The translations under genes were made by a program, and so were the position numbers. A stretch of 64,000 nucleotides of DNA. Source: Mactra quadrangularis (lineage: Eukaryota > Mollusca > Bivalvia > Venerida > Mactridae). The notes beneath the pieces are model-generated. The model had not been told where the DNA came from and searched no databases. It was given only the letters and a program-made list of their open reading frames with translations. The stretch is from NCBI GenBank assembly GCA_025267735.1, contig CM046311.1, positions 33,084,895-33,148,894 of the forward strand, given 5' to 3'. This document shows positions 35,723 through 48,629 of the stretch, in pieces (position 1 is the first letter of the stretch; each line of letters starts with the position of its first letter).

Positions 35723-37028
35723 AGTTTGTTTGTTTGTTTGTGTTTTACTGCGCACCAACACAGAAAGGTCATATCGCACCGAAAGAAATTAATGATACTA
35801 TTAGTTCAATCGATATTAATAATCTAAAGCCCTATATTTTATTATATACATTCATTTCCTTCAAAAAGTTAAGTATTGCATATGATGGTACTGACTCAAA
35901 AAGTTCTTTAAGTAAGTTAACCTTAAAATGTTTGTCACGGATGTATTTAAGATCCTGACAGTCAAGAAGAATTAAATGCTCGTCCTATGGTATGCACTTA
36001 GGTGCTTCCTCTCTTTTGAGAAGGTATGAATGTGTTAATATGGTATGACCAATTTTACATCGCGTAATTACTTTATGATCTTAGCAAATATATTTGATGA
36101 AGATGAATCAAGGGTTTGATTTATTATAACTTATTAAATATAGTATTATTCCACACTGTTTGCCATTTTGACTTAATTTACATATTGATTGAACACTTGA
36201 AATCATTGCTTGGTAATTTAAAATCTACTGGTTGAAGGTTTAAAGATTCTTTAAATAAAATTTCTACTTTTTCATTTCCATGTATACCAATATGACTTGG
36301 TATCCAGCAGAGGTGTACTATTTTAGATTTTAAAATATCAGGTAACTTTAACTCGATACTTTTAATACGTATATAGTCTGAACTGCGATTTGTATGGCCA
36401 GTAATACAGATAGAAAATCTGAGAAAATAATAAATATGTTATTAATACATGTACAGGCAGTCGCATTCTTGCAACAAAAGAATTTCCATATGCGTCACAA
36501 CCAACTCTGTTTCCTTCTTTGGAACCGTCGGTAAATAAATAAGTGCAGTCTTTGTATTTTTCCAAGACGTTTACGAATTCAGATTTAAAGGCTTTAGGGC
36601 TAGTAAAAGATTTACGAAAATTTGTTAGGCCAATGTTAACGTCTGGAATGTTGTAGGTCCACGGAGGGATATTTTCAACTTAGTTCTGTATCAAGGACGA
36701 AGTGTTTATATTGAGCATTTCTAAGTCGTTTTTAAGGCGCAGGCCAAATGTATGGAGTTCATTCGATTTATTATCAAATTTACTGGTGAAATTAGGTTTA
36801 AAAATAACATTTCGCGCCGAGTTTCTTTTGTTGGAAGATATACAAGTTGCGTATTGTAATGAAAGCTTTTGTCGACGTTATTATAATATTGGCTCGTTAG
36901 CTTCAACATAAACACTTTCAATAAGTTTTAAATGCACCAAGGGCAATACGTAAGCCCTGGTTATGTATCGTATCAACCATTTGTAAATACGATTTGCGAG
37001 CTGATCCGTACACTATTGACCCGTGAAA
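35723..37028 (-). mobile_element. LINE with RNase H (family 1), copy 3, decayed
   Basis: Minus-strand copy: the 3' CAAA tail and CGGCGC-type end lie at about 35723-35790, then the knuckle and RNase H region with frameshifts. The 5' end at about 36990-37028 encodes GSIVYGSARKSYLQM and NQGLRIALGAFK-like sequence. It abuts the 3' end of the Gypsy-type element. More diverged than copies 1 and 2. Confidence 0.8.
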
Positions 37029-37439
37029 TACATAACAGAAGGTTTCGGTGCAAGGTTCGAATCCCACTTCGACTATGCTCGTTTTTGACCTGGTACACTG
37101 GGATCATAGGATCTGGTTGACACATGGCCACATGAACTTCCTTATTCCACCGATTAGCTAACATATGCCTACCCTTCAGTCATACATTGCGAATTAGTGC
37201 TTTGCTACCAGGGACTAGTTTGACATCCTAACTCAAAAGCCATAGACTCAAGGTCAGCAGCTTTGTAAGCAAAATGATGCCTCAGTTTCAACTTGGCCAC
37301 ATAGTTCGACTTGGAGACGCTAGACGACTCAGAATTTGATTCGATTCTCAGGAACGCGTCTATGCAAAGCCTTGGGTGCCTAGTCTTGGCGAGCTAACAT
37401 CAACTTACTTTTATCATCCTCCTCCAGTGTACCGAGCAA

Positions 37440-38056
37440 ATTCATGAGGGTTTGATTAAAGCGCTAAGCCATACCATTCCCCTGTGGGTGGTAGGGAGTT
37501 GTACGAGAATTGTCAACATTGGCAAGACTGCACAACTCTGAAATCACAGCGCTCTCAAAATTTCGACCCTGATCACTTTGTTATCTAGGTGGAAACTCAC
37601 AGTGAACAATAAAATTATCGAAAAGGGCTCTAGCCGTAGTGCGGGCTGTTTGATTACCGGTTGGGATGGCCTGAGCAAAACGGGTGAATTGGTCAGTAAA
37701 AACCAACATATTTTCAAAGCCACCAGAAGACATTTCCAGCGTAAGAAAGTCCATGCATACCATATCCATGTCCATAATTCAAGGGGGAAGGAGGATTCAA
37801 TTGGCACCAAGGGGCAGATATATGACCGCGGGCCTTCCTACAAATATACCTGGAACAATCTTAAATGGTTCTCAACAAATTGATCAATGTTAGGCCTGAA
37901 AAATCTAGACTTGATTCGACAACAGATTCGATGCCGGCCCTGGTGCCCAGCTTCATCATGATGACGACTTAACACAATGTCTTGGTATACTTCAGGTAAT
38001 AAAAGCTGATCAACATTTACCCCAAATAGTATGCCTTTTTCTCTACAAGACCCCAT
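37440..38056 (-). pseudogene. Gypsy integrase remnant
   Basis: The zinc-binding N-terminus survives in part (HHDEAGHQGRHRI, then KSRFFRP), but the second Cys pair is not recognisable. The core begins CMDFLTLEMSSGG and continues FTDQFTRFAQAIPTGNQT. Further on, [12 protein letters not shown] is readable after a stop. Several frame breaks. Confidence 0.8.
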
Positions 38057-38499
38057 CTATAATGAAAATATTATTCCATTCTCTACGGTACTGTCTTACA
38101 GTTGGACTTTCAATGCTGCAAAGTTTCCTAGTAGGCCTATAAAACCAACTCAAACAAACGAGACAAATTTTGATTATTTTTCTGTTCCGTAGACCATTTG
38201 ATTTCACCCAAACTGGTTACTAAACATTCATCACCAATTGTCTGATGTAAAACAGACTTATAAAAAGACAGACATTCGACGGATGACATTTCTTCAGGAG
38301 AAACTTAACCACCCGAAAAAATACCTTTGATAACATCAGCAAAGACAACTGCTTTCTTTGCCGATGGCAAGCGACTCAATATGTCGACAACGACATTGGA
38401 CTTCCCGGACCTAAAGCTAATGTCAAAGACAAAATTGGAAAGCGCAGCCAACCAACGATGTGACGTTGCATCTAACTTGGCCGTTGACAGAACATAGAT

Positions 38500-39610
38500 C
38501 AGGGGATTGTTGTCAGTGCGGACTTATCCCTGAACTTATCTGTAAAAGCCCATTTAAGGGCAAAGAACTCTAACTTATGAGCGGTGTAATTCTTTTCATT
38601 TGGTTTCAACCCTCGACTGGCATAAGCTATTACTCGCTCCTTGCTATTCTGAAACTGATACAAAACACCACCAAGACAGACACCAGTTGCATCAACATTT
38701 AAAAGTATAGTCTGTATATGCAAGCACTGGAGGACTGGTGAGATGATCAATAATGTCTTGAAATGCCTGTTGCTGGGCCTTGCTCCGGACCCAAGGGCTC
38801 GAAACCCTTCCAGTCTTGCTGTTCTATGCGCCGGTTACCAACAAGTAAGTCGTTTAAAAGTTGCATTAACTTGGCAAAGTCTTTCTCGAAGTGGCGATAA
38901 AACCCAGCTAAACTTAGGAAGGAGCGCAAGTCCTTAATAGTCCTAGGCACAGGCAAATTCTTAAGTGTAGCAACTTTCTCAGATCAGTCTGACCCCCCAT
39001 CCGCTAACAATATGCCCCAAATATCCAACACTTGAACAAAAGAACTGACGCTTTGACCCTTTTAACGTAAGATTTGCATCTTCCAAACGTTTAAAAACAG
39101 AATTCAACCTTTAAAAATGTTCATCCTTAGTCTTGGAGTAAACAATAATGTCATTCAGGTATATGAGACACTCAGAGAGATTTAAATCACCTATAGCACG
39201 TTCCATCATACGTTGGAATGTTGCATGTGCATTCGTCAAGCCAAAAACCCATCCGATTGCACTCATAAAACACAAGCGGGCCCACAGAGATGGCCATAAA
39301 ACGTTTGTTGGACTCTTTCATTGTACCTGCCAGTATTCTGACCAAAGATCCAACTTAGAAAAGTGTTTAGACCCTATTAGACTATCAATGGTCTCATAGA
39401 TTCTAGGAAGACTAAACGTTTACCGTTCTGCTATAAAGTTTGCAATAGTATATACAGAATCTCAGAGACCAATCTTTCGTCTTAGGACCACATTGAATGA
39501 GAATGGCCTATTAGAAGGTCTGATAGCACATGCATCCAACATATCCTTCAGATGTTCGCGAACTTCCTCGAACATACCAGGAGAAATTGCTGATCAGATA
39601 GTTTAAAATC
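38500..39610 (-). pseudogene. Gypsy reverse transcriptase and RNase H remnant
   Basis: The reverse transcriptase begins EEVREHLKDMLDACAIRPSN (about 39560). The catalytic box at 39150-39161 reads YLND instead of YLDD, so the active site is lost. The thumb line LRSFLSLAGFYRHFEKDFAK lies near 38900, then RNase H (LNVDATGVCLGGVLYQ, AYASRGLKPNEKNY, KLEFFALKWAF). Frames shift at least twice. Confidence 0.82.
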
Positions 39611-39746
39611 GTGGTCTACATCAGCACTACAACTCAGATCCGTTAGGCCACTGCTAAATCATGCTTCCATCCAGAGAAAAATTCCTTTGCCTTGGCATAA
39701 AAAGGGTCGATTCTAGTTTAAAGCTTTCTTGTAATTTAGTTCTTTT

Positions 39747-40780
39747 TCAATCTTGTTGTGTCGTGGTCAACTGTGTCATCTGTTGGGTAAGCACTTGCAT
39801 TTGTTGCAAGAGCTTACTCTCAACAGTAGACATAAGCTGAACCACTGGCTGCTGACTCTGCTCACCTTTCTTACTTGATGCGGTGGTTAAGGTTTGTTGA
39901 ACATAACTCTTAGAATAACCCATAAATTCCTGCTCCATCTGTCTCAACTCCTTCCGTAACACGCCGAAGTCCCGGATGGTATCATACCTGTACCTGGAAC
40001 TACTCTTTCGATCTTTTTCTTGAGACAGGACCATAATCGACCACTAAGCATCTAATTCCTAGTAACGTAATCCAGTCCGAGATTAGCTCTAGTTAAAAGC
40101 AGCTTTGGTCTGAGGCTATAGTCAATCAAGGACTCATTAGCCTCCTGACTAGCACAGTAAAACTGTTGCTTAAGGATCTCTGAACTGGTCACGTTACCAT
40201 AAATGTGACTTAACTCATGCAATCTAACATGTACAGTGGCATCCTTACAAAGGGTTAACAAACCAGTTCTGGCTTTCCCTTTGAGGCTTGCCCTGACTGC
40301 CTCGGATATTAAGTTTTCTGGGTATAAGTCATCCCTAAGTAAATATCTCATTTCATATGACCAAAGAACAAAAGCAGCATCACCTTTACCCTCACCAGAG
40401 AAAAATGAAAATTTTGGAAATCTCATGACAGAGAAAGTATGGTCATATTTAGGCTGAGTTACTAAAATGGACATAAAGGGTCTAGAAACAGAGCGATGAG
40501 GAGGGACAGGTGGTGTTCCACTATTATCAACCACACGAAATAAAGGAGGGTTTAAAGGATCCATATAAGTTTGGTTGTCCAACACCGATCTGTGCTGGTC
40601 ATAATACAATTGCTCATGTGTATTTGCATCTTTTACAATTTTACTATGACGTAACAGCTCAGATGGTCTTGGTGTTGAGGTTTTAACATGATAAAGATGA
40701 TATTTACTAGATTTTGATAAAATACTAGCATAATGTTCAAGTTCCGAATCTGTTTAACTGTTAGCTTGTCCATATGGCAT
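39747..40780 (-). pseudogene. Gypsy gag remnant
   Basis: An ATG at 40778-40780 opens MPYGQANS then a stop codon; the frame continues as TDSELEHYASILSKSSKYHL and then a long stretch with FPKFSFFSGEGKGDAAFVLW and YDYSLRP-like gag capsid sequence. A further piece (39747-40034) holds a Gln-rich coiled segment. It resembles the capsid of Gypsy elements and PNMA-like genes. No zinc knuckle was seen. Confidence 0.7.
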
Positions 40781-41429
40781 TATTTTCGCATCGAAAATGA
40801 GTAAATGTGAACTACTAAATGCAGAAAATAGAATATATTAAATGTAAACTTACAACAATTAATTTATCACTACAGTTAAGCTTTTAAAGTTTAGTATTGG
40901 TAAAGTTAAGTATTGTAAGACTAAATTGGAACAAGGGAGATAATCAAATAGAAAAATCCCAATTCAAATGTCAAAGTCAATTTTAAAGACACAATATTAC
41001 AAACATCAATTAAAATGAGGCAATCAAATAAAAAGGCATAAAGCAGAGTATTTATCAAATAATATATGATTGTCTTATATAAAATGATATTGAACACACT
41101 GCAAGCTACGGTCTCCAATTCATGGTAAAGACAAGGTAATAAACAAAAATCCAACTTCAGAATGATTTCAAGGTAAAATTAGCTCTAACAATCTAACTAT
41201 AGTGCCTGCAGATTCAAGCAAAACTTGTATCGAGGGAGACAATCCAAACTGTTTAGGGCTTAGTCAAAATACACACAGTTTATTAACAATCACAAGATAA
41301 ATGAAATTCAGCCTCTCAGCAAATGTTTACTTTCTCTGTAAATACTGTGATTCAATACATAGAGTTATCTATGATATGAAAGTAAAAAAACAAATCTATT
41401 CAACTGAGTCTATATGTGACTGGGGCAAC
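40781..41429. other. Flank of the Gypsy element, LTR not found
   Basis: AT-rich stretch where the 5' LTR would be expected. No direct repeat matching the other end was recognised. Confidence 0.4.
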
Positions 41430-42570
41430 AATAAACCGCCAGCATTTTTTGAGCACTGGGTGTCAATAAATCCACGGGTTTAGACAACATTCCATCTGCA
41501 TGGGTTAAATATGGTGCTTCTATCATGTACTGTCCGTTTGCTCGCGTCATTAATCTGTCAACAATACAAGGTTTTGTACCTGAGAATTTAAAACTAGCTA
41601 GAATAGTTCCTCTTTACAAAACAAAAGATAAAACTAACTTAGGCAGTTATAGGCCTGTGTCAGTTTTAACCATTATTTTTTAAAATGTTTGAAAAAATTG
41701 TATATGATCAAGTTGAATTTCATTTTAATAAGAACAACTTATTCTATAAATTTACCATATATCAGGTTTCAGAAGTGGTTTTTCCATCTCACATTTGCTT
41801 AATACATCTTACTGATTGCATTAGGTTTGACGCGGGCAAAGGTAATATTAGTATGATACTTTGGATCTACCAAAAATATTTTGACACTGTTTATCATGAT
41901 ATTTTATACATGAAACATAAAACATCTGGATAAGGTAGTGGTATACTTATATGGTTAAAATCATATCCTACTGATAGACACAACTTAGTAGATGTGGCTG
42001 GTATACATTCTACTACTGCTCCCGAACATGTGGTGACCCTAAGTGATCCATACTAGGCCCTCTTTTGTAATTTATTTAATGACATGTCTGCTGTTACCAA
42101 TAGTGAACTTCTTTAAAATGTAGATGATTCTGGCATTCTTGTTACAGGTAATTGGTGATAACAGTTAATGCAACCGAATTATAATGGTTTTAAGTTCCAT
42201 TTTTATGTAAAAATGATATTTGATATTTACTTGACCACATTATTAGATGTATTTTACCACTTAAGCGTAATATTTAGACCATCTGTGATAGATCTGTGAA
42301 GAATTTCCATGATCATCAACTAAACTGTGATACTTAAATACTTTATGTGATTAAATTTGTGATAATCAACTAAACTGCGATACTTGAATATTTTCTGTGA
42401 TTAATTTTGTGATGCAGTATTACACCTATCTGATGCATATTATCATAGCATCGATGTTCATTTACCTGTTATGCATTTTTATGTATTAATTCATTGTAAA
42501 TCATATTTTTCATAATTATGTTATTATTGCCTCTCTATGTCGCGCCACCAATACAATGGAAATAATTGTT
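41430..42570 (+). mobile_element. LINE family 2, second copy, strongly decayed
   Basis: Pieces of the same reverse transcriptase as 13700-16740: STGLDNIPSAWVKYGAS (about 41470), GSYRPVSVLT (about 41645) and ISGFRSGFS-like sequence (about 41760). It ends with the shared 3' UTR word TTGCCTCTCTATGTCG (42527-42542). Riddled with stops. Confidence 0.72.
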
Positions 42571-43129
42571 GTGTAATTTTAAGCGGAAATTTTGAAATAT
42601 CTCGATCAAATTCTCAAATGATTGTTCCATTTGTCAAATTCTAAAACTTTGTTATTTAAATTGGAAACATTTTCTATATATACACTCACCAAAATTTCTA
42701 ATCGGTCATTCCATTAATTTCTTAATTTCAGAGAACTGAAATAAACTAGGGACTATCATAGCAATATTTATTAAAGCCAAATATATCAGGTCTATTTCAG
42801 ACAAAATTATATTATCATATACTAGGACGAAAAAGAAACGCCGTGTAACCTATAATGATTGTTTTAAGGGATAAATTGTATTATTGGATTATTATATTTA
42901 TTTTTGTATGAAATGTCATCTGTATGGAACCAGCTGTTGAAGTTTCAATCGATTTTCGATGCTGATTATGTGAAAAAATACCCCCTTTTAACGATGACCC
43001 TTCTTGTTTTGCGAAACACGGCCGGACATGTGTTGCATATTTTATGTACCCGGCGTTTCTTTTTCGTCCTAGTATATTATCAACAACTGTTATTTTATAA
43101 GAGTGTCTTTAATATAGGTATCAATGTAA
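42571..43129. other. Unassigned, perhaps a Tc1 element end
   Basis: Lies beyond the C-terminus of the Tc1 relic and may include its terminal inverted repeat, which I could not pair. The words ACTAGGACGAAAAAGAAACG (42822-42841) and CGTTTCTTTTTCGTCCTAGT (about 43054-43073) are exact reverse complements about 230 bp apart. Confidence 0.5.
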
Positions 43130-43790
43130 AAGGTCACAAACTGCAGAATCAAGTATTTAATAACGAGTACGACCTCCGTTGGCAGCTACTAAGACAGGAC
43201 AACGAGATCTCAAGGATACAATGTATCTCTGCAGATACCGTTGTGAAATATTCCTCCATATCTCCGGAACATCATGCTACAGTTTATGAATGTTATGCTG
43301 CTGGCAGCAGGCTCGAACTCGACGTTTTAGCAAGTCCTAAATGTGTTCTATCTTATTCATGTCTGCGCTCTTTGGAACAATAGGAATTACTCGCACATTA
43401 TTCTCTTGAAGCATATCGATATTCTAGCAGTATGACATGGAGCATTATCTTGAATAAGCTGCATTCTTCGATATCAGCAAATTGTGGTAACAGTACAGAC
43501 TGGATGATCTCTTCTTGATAACGCCGAGCGTTCGAATTGCCGTTAACAAGTACAATAAGCGTGTCTGTGTGCATAGATATTCCTGCTCATGTTAATATGG
43601 ATTCTCCTCTGAATTCGTCAGCTTCAGCAACACTATGCCTCTTATTGCGTCCTCGATAGATATATGTGTTTCAGACCATATAGGTTTTGTAATGATATGC
43701 TGGTTTCATCCGTAAAAAGAACATCAGCCCAATCTGCAAGAGAGAAACGCAAATGCCTTCTGTATCATCTCAGCGGTCATTCAAGCTACC
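43130..43790 (-). pseudogene. Tc1-type transposase relic
   Basis: The minus strand shows DWADVLFTDETSISLQ (first catalytic Asp, about 43730). Then come YRGRNKRHSVAEADEF-like and TLIVLVNGNSNARRYQEEII sequences and a degraded DNAPHTAR region. The C-terminal signature LVAANGGRTRY is at about 43150-43200. Multiple stops and frameshifts. This is the DDE core that the relic at 28590-28812 lacks, though that copy is on the other strand. Confidence 0.78.
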
Positions 43791-43799
43791 AACCGTTCA

Positions 43800-44012
43800 T
43801 GGATAGGCTAAATCTCTTTATTAGGCTGTTCACCAGTAACTAGGCGCATACTTCTGACCTACGTGATTAAGAGTCAGTTGTAGGAAGGAGAATGGTCGAA
43901 AAATATATTCGTTGACCAAGCTCCACCAAAGTACCCCCCCCCCCTGAGAATCAAACCCACAACCTTTCGATCAGTAAACTTGTGCGCTAGAGCTTGAGCT
44001 AGCCGGATCGGC
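43800..44012 (-). mobile_element. SINE family 2, partial
   Basis: tRNA-like head on the right (CCGGCTAGCTCAAGCTC; GGGTTTGATTCTCAGGGG) and part of the family 2 body. The tail is missing where it meets the Tc1 relic. A run of C's at 43938-43948 is expanded. Confidence 0.65.
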
Positions 44013-44937
44013 AAGTCTATTTTCTGAAACGAGTGTGCAATCCTGTGTCACAACTTATTGCATATAAGTACAATCCAATTTTTAACAAACCTGACGTAAA
44101 GACGTACCACATTCCAACATCCCGATCGCTTGGACCGATCCATCAGGGACATTCTTCTTATTTTTTTATGTTTTTTCCAGGCTGGATTTGGACAACGTTT
44201 GTAAATGCGTTTAAACGGGCGTGTTCAATTGTTTCTTGTTTGTGCACGTGCAAAACGTCAAAAATTTGCAAAACTATATATTGAGACAAATTTGTCCTAT
44301 GGGTCATGTGTATCAGTGGACAGTATTGTTCTGTATGTACACAAACGTTGATATTTAAAAATTCAAGCGAGTTGAATTATTTGTTTGATAGTTATTATGG
44401 AATAAAAAGTGACCGAGTGTATTGTTGAGTGTATATAAGTTATATAATCATGTAATTTGAATCTATGTATTTTGTGTGAATACTGTGTGTCAGAAATAAA
44501 TACTTTAGACTTTGTAATAAATCCTATGTAGGAACTATGACATTATTCAATGTAGGAACTTTGCTAGACTTATCAGTTGGAACTACTTTTCTTTTGATTT
44601 TATTCATGAGCTTAGTGTATTTGTGTGTCGTTATTGAACTTTGAATAATCTGTTGTATAATGAATTATTGACTTAGAATGACCACTGGCTCGTAAATGCA
44701 AATAGTAGTTAGATAAAGCACTTGACACAGCAACATAATCACATTGCAGAAGATCGTCATCGCAGACATTAACGTTTTGCAATTCGTCGGACGCTCGGGG
44801 CTAGACGGCTCGGTGCTGTATTACGGTTCTGAGATACTATTAGGAAGATCCATTTGCTTATCATTATTTTACACCTAATTGTCCTTGGCTCTGTTCCCTA
44901 AACATCTTTTGGTGTTGTGCAATTAAATCAGACCTTT
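44013..44937. other. Intergenic, unassigned
   Basis: AT-rich; no recognised feature. Confidence 0.4.
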
Positions 44938-45242
44938 ATTAGGATTAACGCCGTAGCAACACATTTATATGCTAGCATATAACAGCGGTCCGTCCACCTA
45001 CTCACTCTCTTGAAAAGACTCAATCACTGTGTTAAGCTTTAAACAACTACTAGGTGCATACTTACGCCAGTGAATGAGTTCTGCCTTACATGATTTAGAA
45101 ATTAAGAATCAGAGATAGGATGGAGAATGGCCGTAGAAATTACTTCATGGCCAAGCTTCACGAAAGTATGCCCCGCTCAAAAATCGAAACTATGACTCCC
45201 CGATCAGTACACTTCTGCTATACCGACTGAGCTAGCCGGGTT
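44938..45242 (-). mobile_element. SINE family 2, near full length
   Basis: Tail TTAGGATTAACGCCGTAGCA on the left, body with GATGGAGAATGGCCGTAGAA, head on the right (GCTAGCTCAGTCGG). The head is mutated in the B box (AGTTTCGATTTTTG), so it is an old copy. Confidence 0.8.
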
Positions 45243-46299
45243 AATTAGAGTTGTAGGAAGGGGCTCTAATTTACTTAAGCTTTTCGGAAGGTTTATCACC
45301 TATTTACTATTTCGTCGATGGAAGAAAGGAAACTACAAATTTTGGGAAAACTGCATGATTTTTTAAAAAGAAAAAGAATATGAAGGGACAATGGACCTGT
45401 AATAGGCCTCAGTCATATAGTGGAAAAGCCCTGTAAATGTGCTTTTATGTTTTCACAATTAAAACAGATTTTGATAATGACTTTTGTTAAGTATCATATC
45501 GTATCGACGAACTAAAACTACGCCTTTTCTATGCAATGCAGGTTATGCAAAAACTCTTTTTCGTTTAAAGATTTAATTAAAAATTTTGCAGCAGAATGTT
45601 TTAGATATAATCCATGCTAAACTGACTAACACGATGTAGTGAATGAAAAATGTAATGCGATCATACTCTTCAAATATACTGTTAAGTTACACAACAAGGA
45701 CCATTAAAACTGATGGACTTTATAGCAAGATGGTCTGGGTATAGGAACAATTTTCGTTTCTAATTTTCAAATTAGCATTGGCGATTAGAAAAACAGTATG
45801 GCAGATAACTGGCATGTGGGGATTTCTAACGTAATTGTTTATGCATAAAATACATGTAGTAATAATAATTACAAAAATCACAGAAAAATGCTTTCAAAGA
45901 CACTGTACATGGCTAGTATATATTAAACCCTGTAACATAGTGTTTATTGTTGAATGATATTATTTAGTAAATGCCGTGTTTTACGAAATACATGCTTACA
46001 TTGTCTTTCAGACCAATCAAGTCTTTCTATAGTGTTACATTTTAGAGTTTCATCTTGAAAATAGTTTAGCAATGTCCTCGAGTGGTTTGTTCATTGTTTT
46101 CACTATCTCATTAAAAACAACATTAAAAACTGGTATGGTATTCTCGTGTTAGCTTGAAGACACTGCAATAATAATACATTATAATTAATTTATGGTTGTG
46201 ATATCATCTAATAAATGAAAATTACCCTTAAAGCATTTAATAATCCATAAAACATGAAACCAAAATCAATATTACATGAAACACTTTAATCAAATGACT

Positions 46300-46820
46300 G
46301 ATTCAATTTGATAATCTAAGTTCATTTATTCATGGATATTGTATCTTCTAAATTCAATAATTCATGAAAATCGCATCAACTATATTTTTATAATTCATTT
46401 AATTAGTATCATCTTCATTCAATTATTCATCAAATTCGAAACAACATAATGCAATAACTCATTTAATTTGTATCTACTTAATTCAACTACAGTATTCATT
46501 AAATTCGTAACAACTTAATAAGATGTACTACTCAATTCAATTATTCGTGCAATTGGTATCAACTACATTCGATAATTTATGAAAATCGTATCAACTACAT
46601 TCAATAATTTATGAATTTTGTATCCACTTCATTCATAAATTTATAAACTTCGTATCGATTACATTCTATAAGTACTGACATTTGTATCGACTAAATTTAA
46701 TAATTTTTGAATTTCGTATCAACTTCTCAATATGATGTTAATTTTGTATCAACTACATTCAATTATCTATGAATTCCATATCATATTCATTCAATAAGTC
46801 ATGAAATTGATATCAACTTG
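46300..46820. repeat. Degenerate 32-bp AT-rich minisatellite, unit 1
   Basis: Repeats of ATTCAATAATTTATGAAATT then TGTATCAACTAC, about 16 diverged copies, with the period drifting by a few bases. Confidence 0.75.
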
Positions 46821-47333
46821 TAAAATCCTTTTCAGTGTCTATATCGTTAGATCAAATATTTAAATTTGACTACACGTATTTATAATTATCTTTGCGCCTG
46901 TAATATACTGTTTATGTACACATATTTTTAGAGGAATTATGAGGCGATTAGTTCTAATTTCGAATTATCTCTTGTAGTTTTGCATCTCAACAAACACAAA
47001 TTGAACTATTTAAGCAGTATCTAGCTGCCCAATCGCTAAACATCAGTATGAGCAACGACTTATGGGTTTTTGCAGATGTTGCGATTCCCCTCCCAAATAG
47101 TATGTTTTATCCCTTTGCTGATGTAAAGCTCTTCGGTCTTTACAGCTTGTAGTTCTTGTTTTAAATTTTTAAACAGTTTCTTTAGAATCATTGATTTTTT
47201 TAAAATGGGTATTTATCTTCAATAGTCTTTCCCTTTAACTCAAAAAATCATAAACTACAAACTTTGAACCAAGCTCAAGAAAATCCTTTGACTAACTACG
47301 TTTAAACCGGAAAAAAATGTGCCTTATACAAAC

Positions 47334-47553
47334 CTTTGCATTTTATCATATCACCGTCTTTCAAACTCTCAAGGTTTTCATGCGCGTTAATTGTCCAATT
47401 ACCATCAATACATGTGTATACATTATTGACAATGCCATTGCCACAATCTAAAATAATACCTTCGCCATCCCGAACGTATGAGTATTGTTGCTCTTCTGAC
47501 CAATCTTTCGAATTAACTTTTGATTAACCAGACAAATCCGGTACTTGACATCC
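47334..47553 (-). pseudogene. Dead CCP exon P1
   Basis: CCP-like reading frame GCQVPDLSG, a TAA stop at 47524-47526, then SKVNSKDWSEEQQYSYVRDG, LDCGNGIVNNVYTCIDGNWT and MIKCKG, ending at a GTTTGT donor. All four cysteines are present. The sister exon P2 reads Lys where this one has the stop. The acceptor side (AAAAAAG) lacks a pyrimidine tract, and the start phase (0) does not match the phase-1 end of 51288-51530. Confidence 0.75.
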
Positions 47554-48629
47554 CTTTTTTAGTATTCTCTTGTGTAACAGTTTTTCTCAATATGATTTAA
47601 ACCAGACCTTAAAACAACTGGTTACTCAATGGCTTATTTTGGATCTGGCTTCCTTATAATTTCGCTCACATTTGCTTTGTAATGCTTATGACGCAATCAG
47701 GTTGTGCTCTGTGACTTGTTTTATTGTAATAAGAGACCAATAGCAAAGGGCAGATAAATTACAAACTGTGAATAACATTACTGCAAAATAAGCTCTCAAA
47801 TTATGAAATAATGGGGGTAATCACTGATTTGTTGACCTGAAAAGTCATCTGAATATGATAGGTGCAATGTTTCACAAAAATTGCACTTTTTTATATCAAA
47901 GGGAGATAATGAATAACTCATTTTCATCAAAATATTTTATTAAAAAAATTTGCAACATAATTTTCTTTAAATGTAATTCATGCAAATTGACTAACATGAT
48001 GTATTGAATAAGAAATCATGATCACTTATCATGGTCTTCAAATATACAATAAAGGTCCACAATTAGGTCCATCAACGGTATGAAATTGATAACACGAAGG
48101 TTAACAAATGAGTATTTTCTCAAATTAAGCATTTTGGATTAAAAAAACCTTAAAAAGTAATCATTTTGCAATACTCAATACAGCCTTATAGCGGTAGTGT
48201 ACTGTTAGACTGTAAACTGGCATAAGGGGATTTCTTCCATTATAACGCATGTAGTTAAAACAATCACTCAAGTCATGCAAACATGCTTTTAAAAACACTG
48301 GAGCTAGTATAGATCAAACCCTGTAACATAGTGTTCAATGTTTAATATTATTTTTTAAAAGCCATGTTTTTATAAAATACATGCTTACATTGTCTACCAT
48401 TTTGGAATAAGTTTAGCAATAAATTTTTCCATTGTCTCATGAAGATCAACTTTAAAGCGTGTCATGATATTCCCTTGTAGTTGGCTTGAGGACACTGCAA
48501 GAAAAATACATTATAATTAATTTAGGGTTGTTATATCATCTAATGAATGAAAATTACCCTTTAAGCATTTAATAATCCATAAAACATTAACTTTAATCAA
48601 TATTTCATGAAGCACTTTAATCAAATGAT

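Larger units (their letters stand above)
37030..40780 (-). mobile_element. Decayed Gypsy-type LTR retrotransposon (gag-pol)
   Basis: The gag, reverse transcriptase, RNase H and integrase order reads right to left, as in Ty3/Gypsy elements. Many stops and frameshifts mean no product. The pol C-terminus (PVYQVKNEHSRSGIRTLHRN) is reached near 37050 and the element is cut there by, or joined to, LINE copy 3. Flanking LTRs, polypurine tract and primer site were not found. An ancient fixed copy by its state of decay. Confidence 0.85.

Noticed and set aside
37040..37070. tRNA-like B box GGTTCGAATCCC
   Set aside because: On the minus strand it encodes SGIRTLHRN at the end of the Gypsy pol frame; no A box at the right distance.
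42904..43383. 159-codon plus-strand open frame
   Set aside because: Overlaps the Tc1 transposase relic, which reads convincingly on the minus strand (LVAANGGRTRY).
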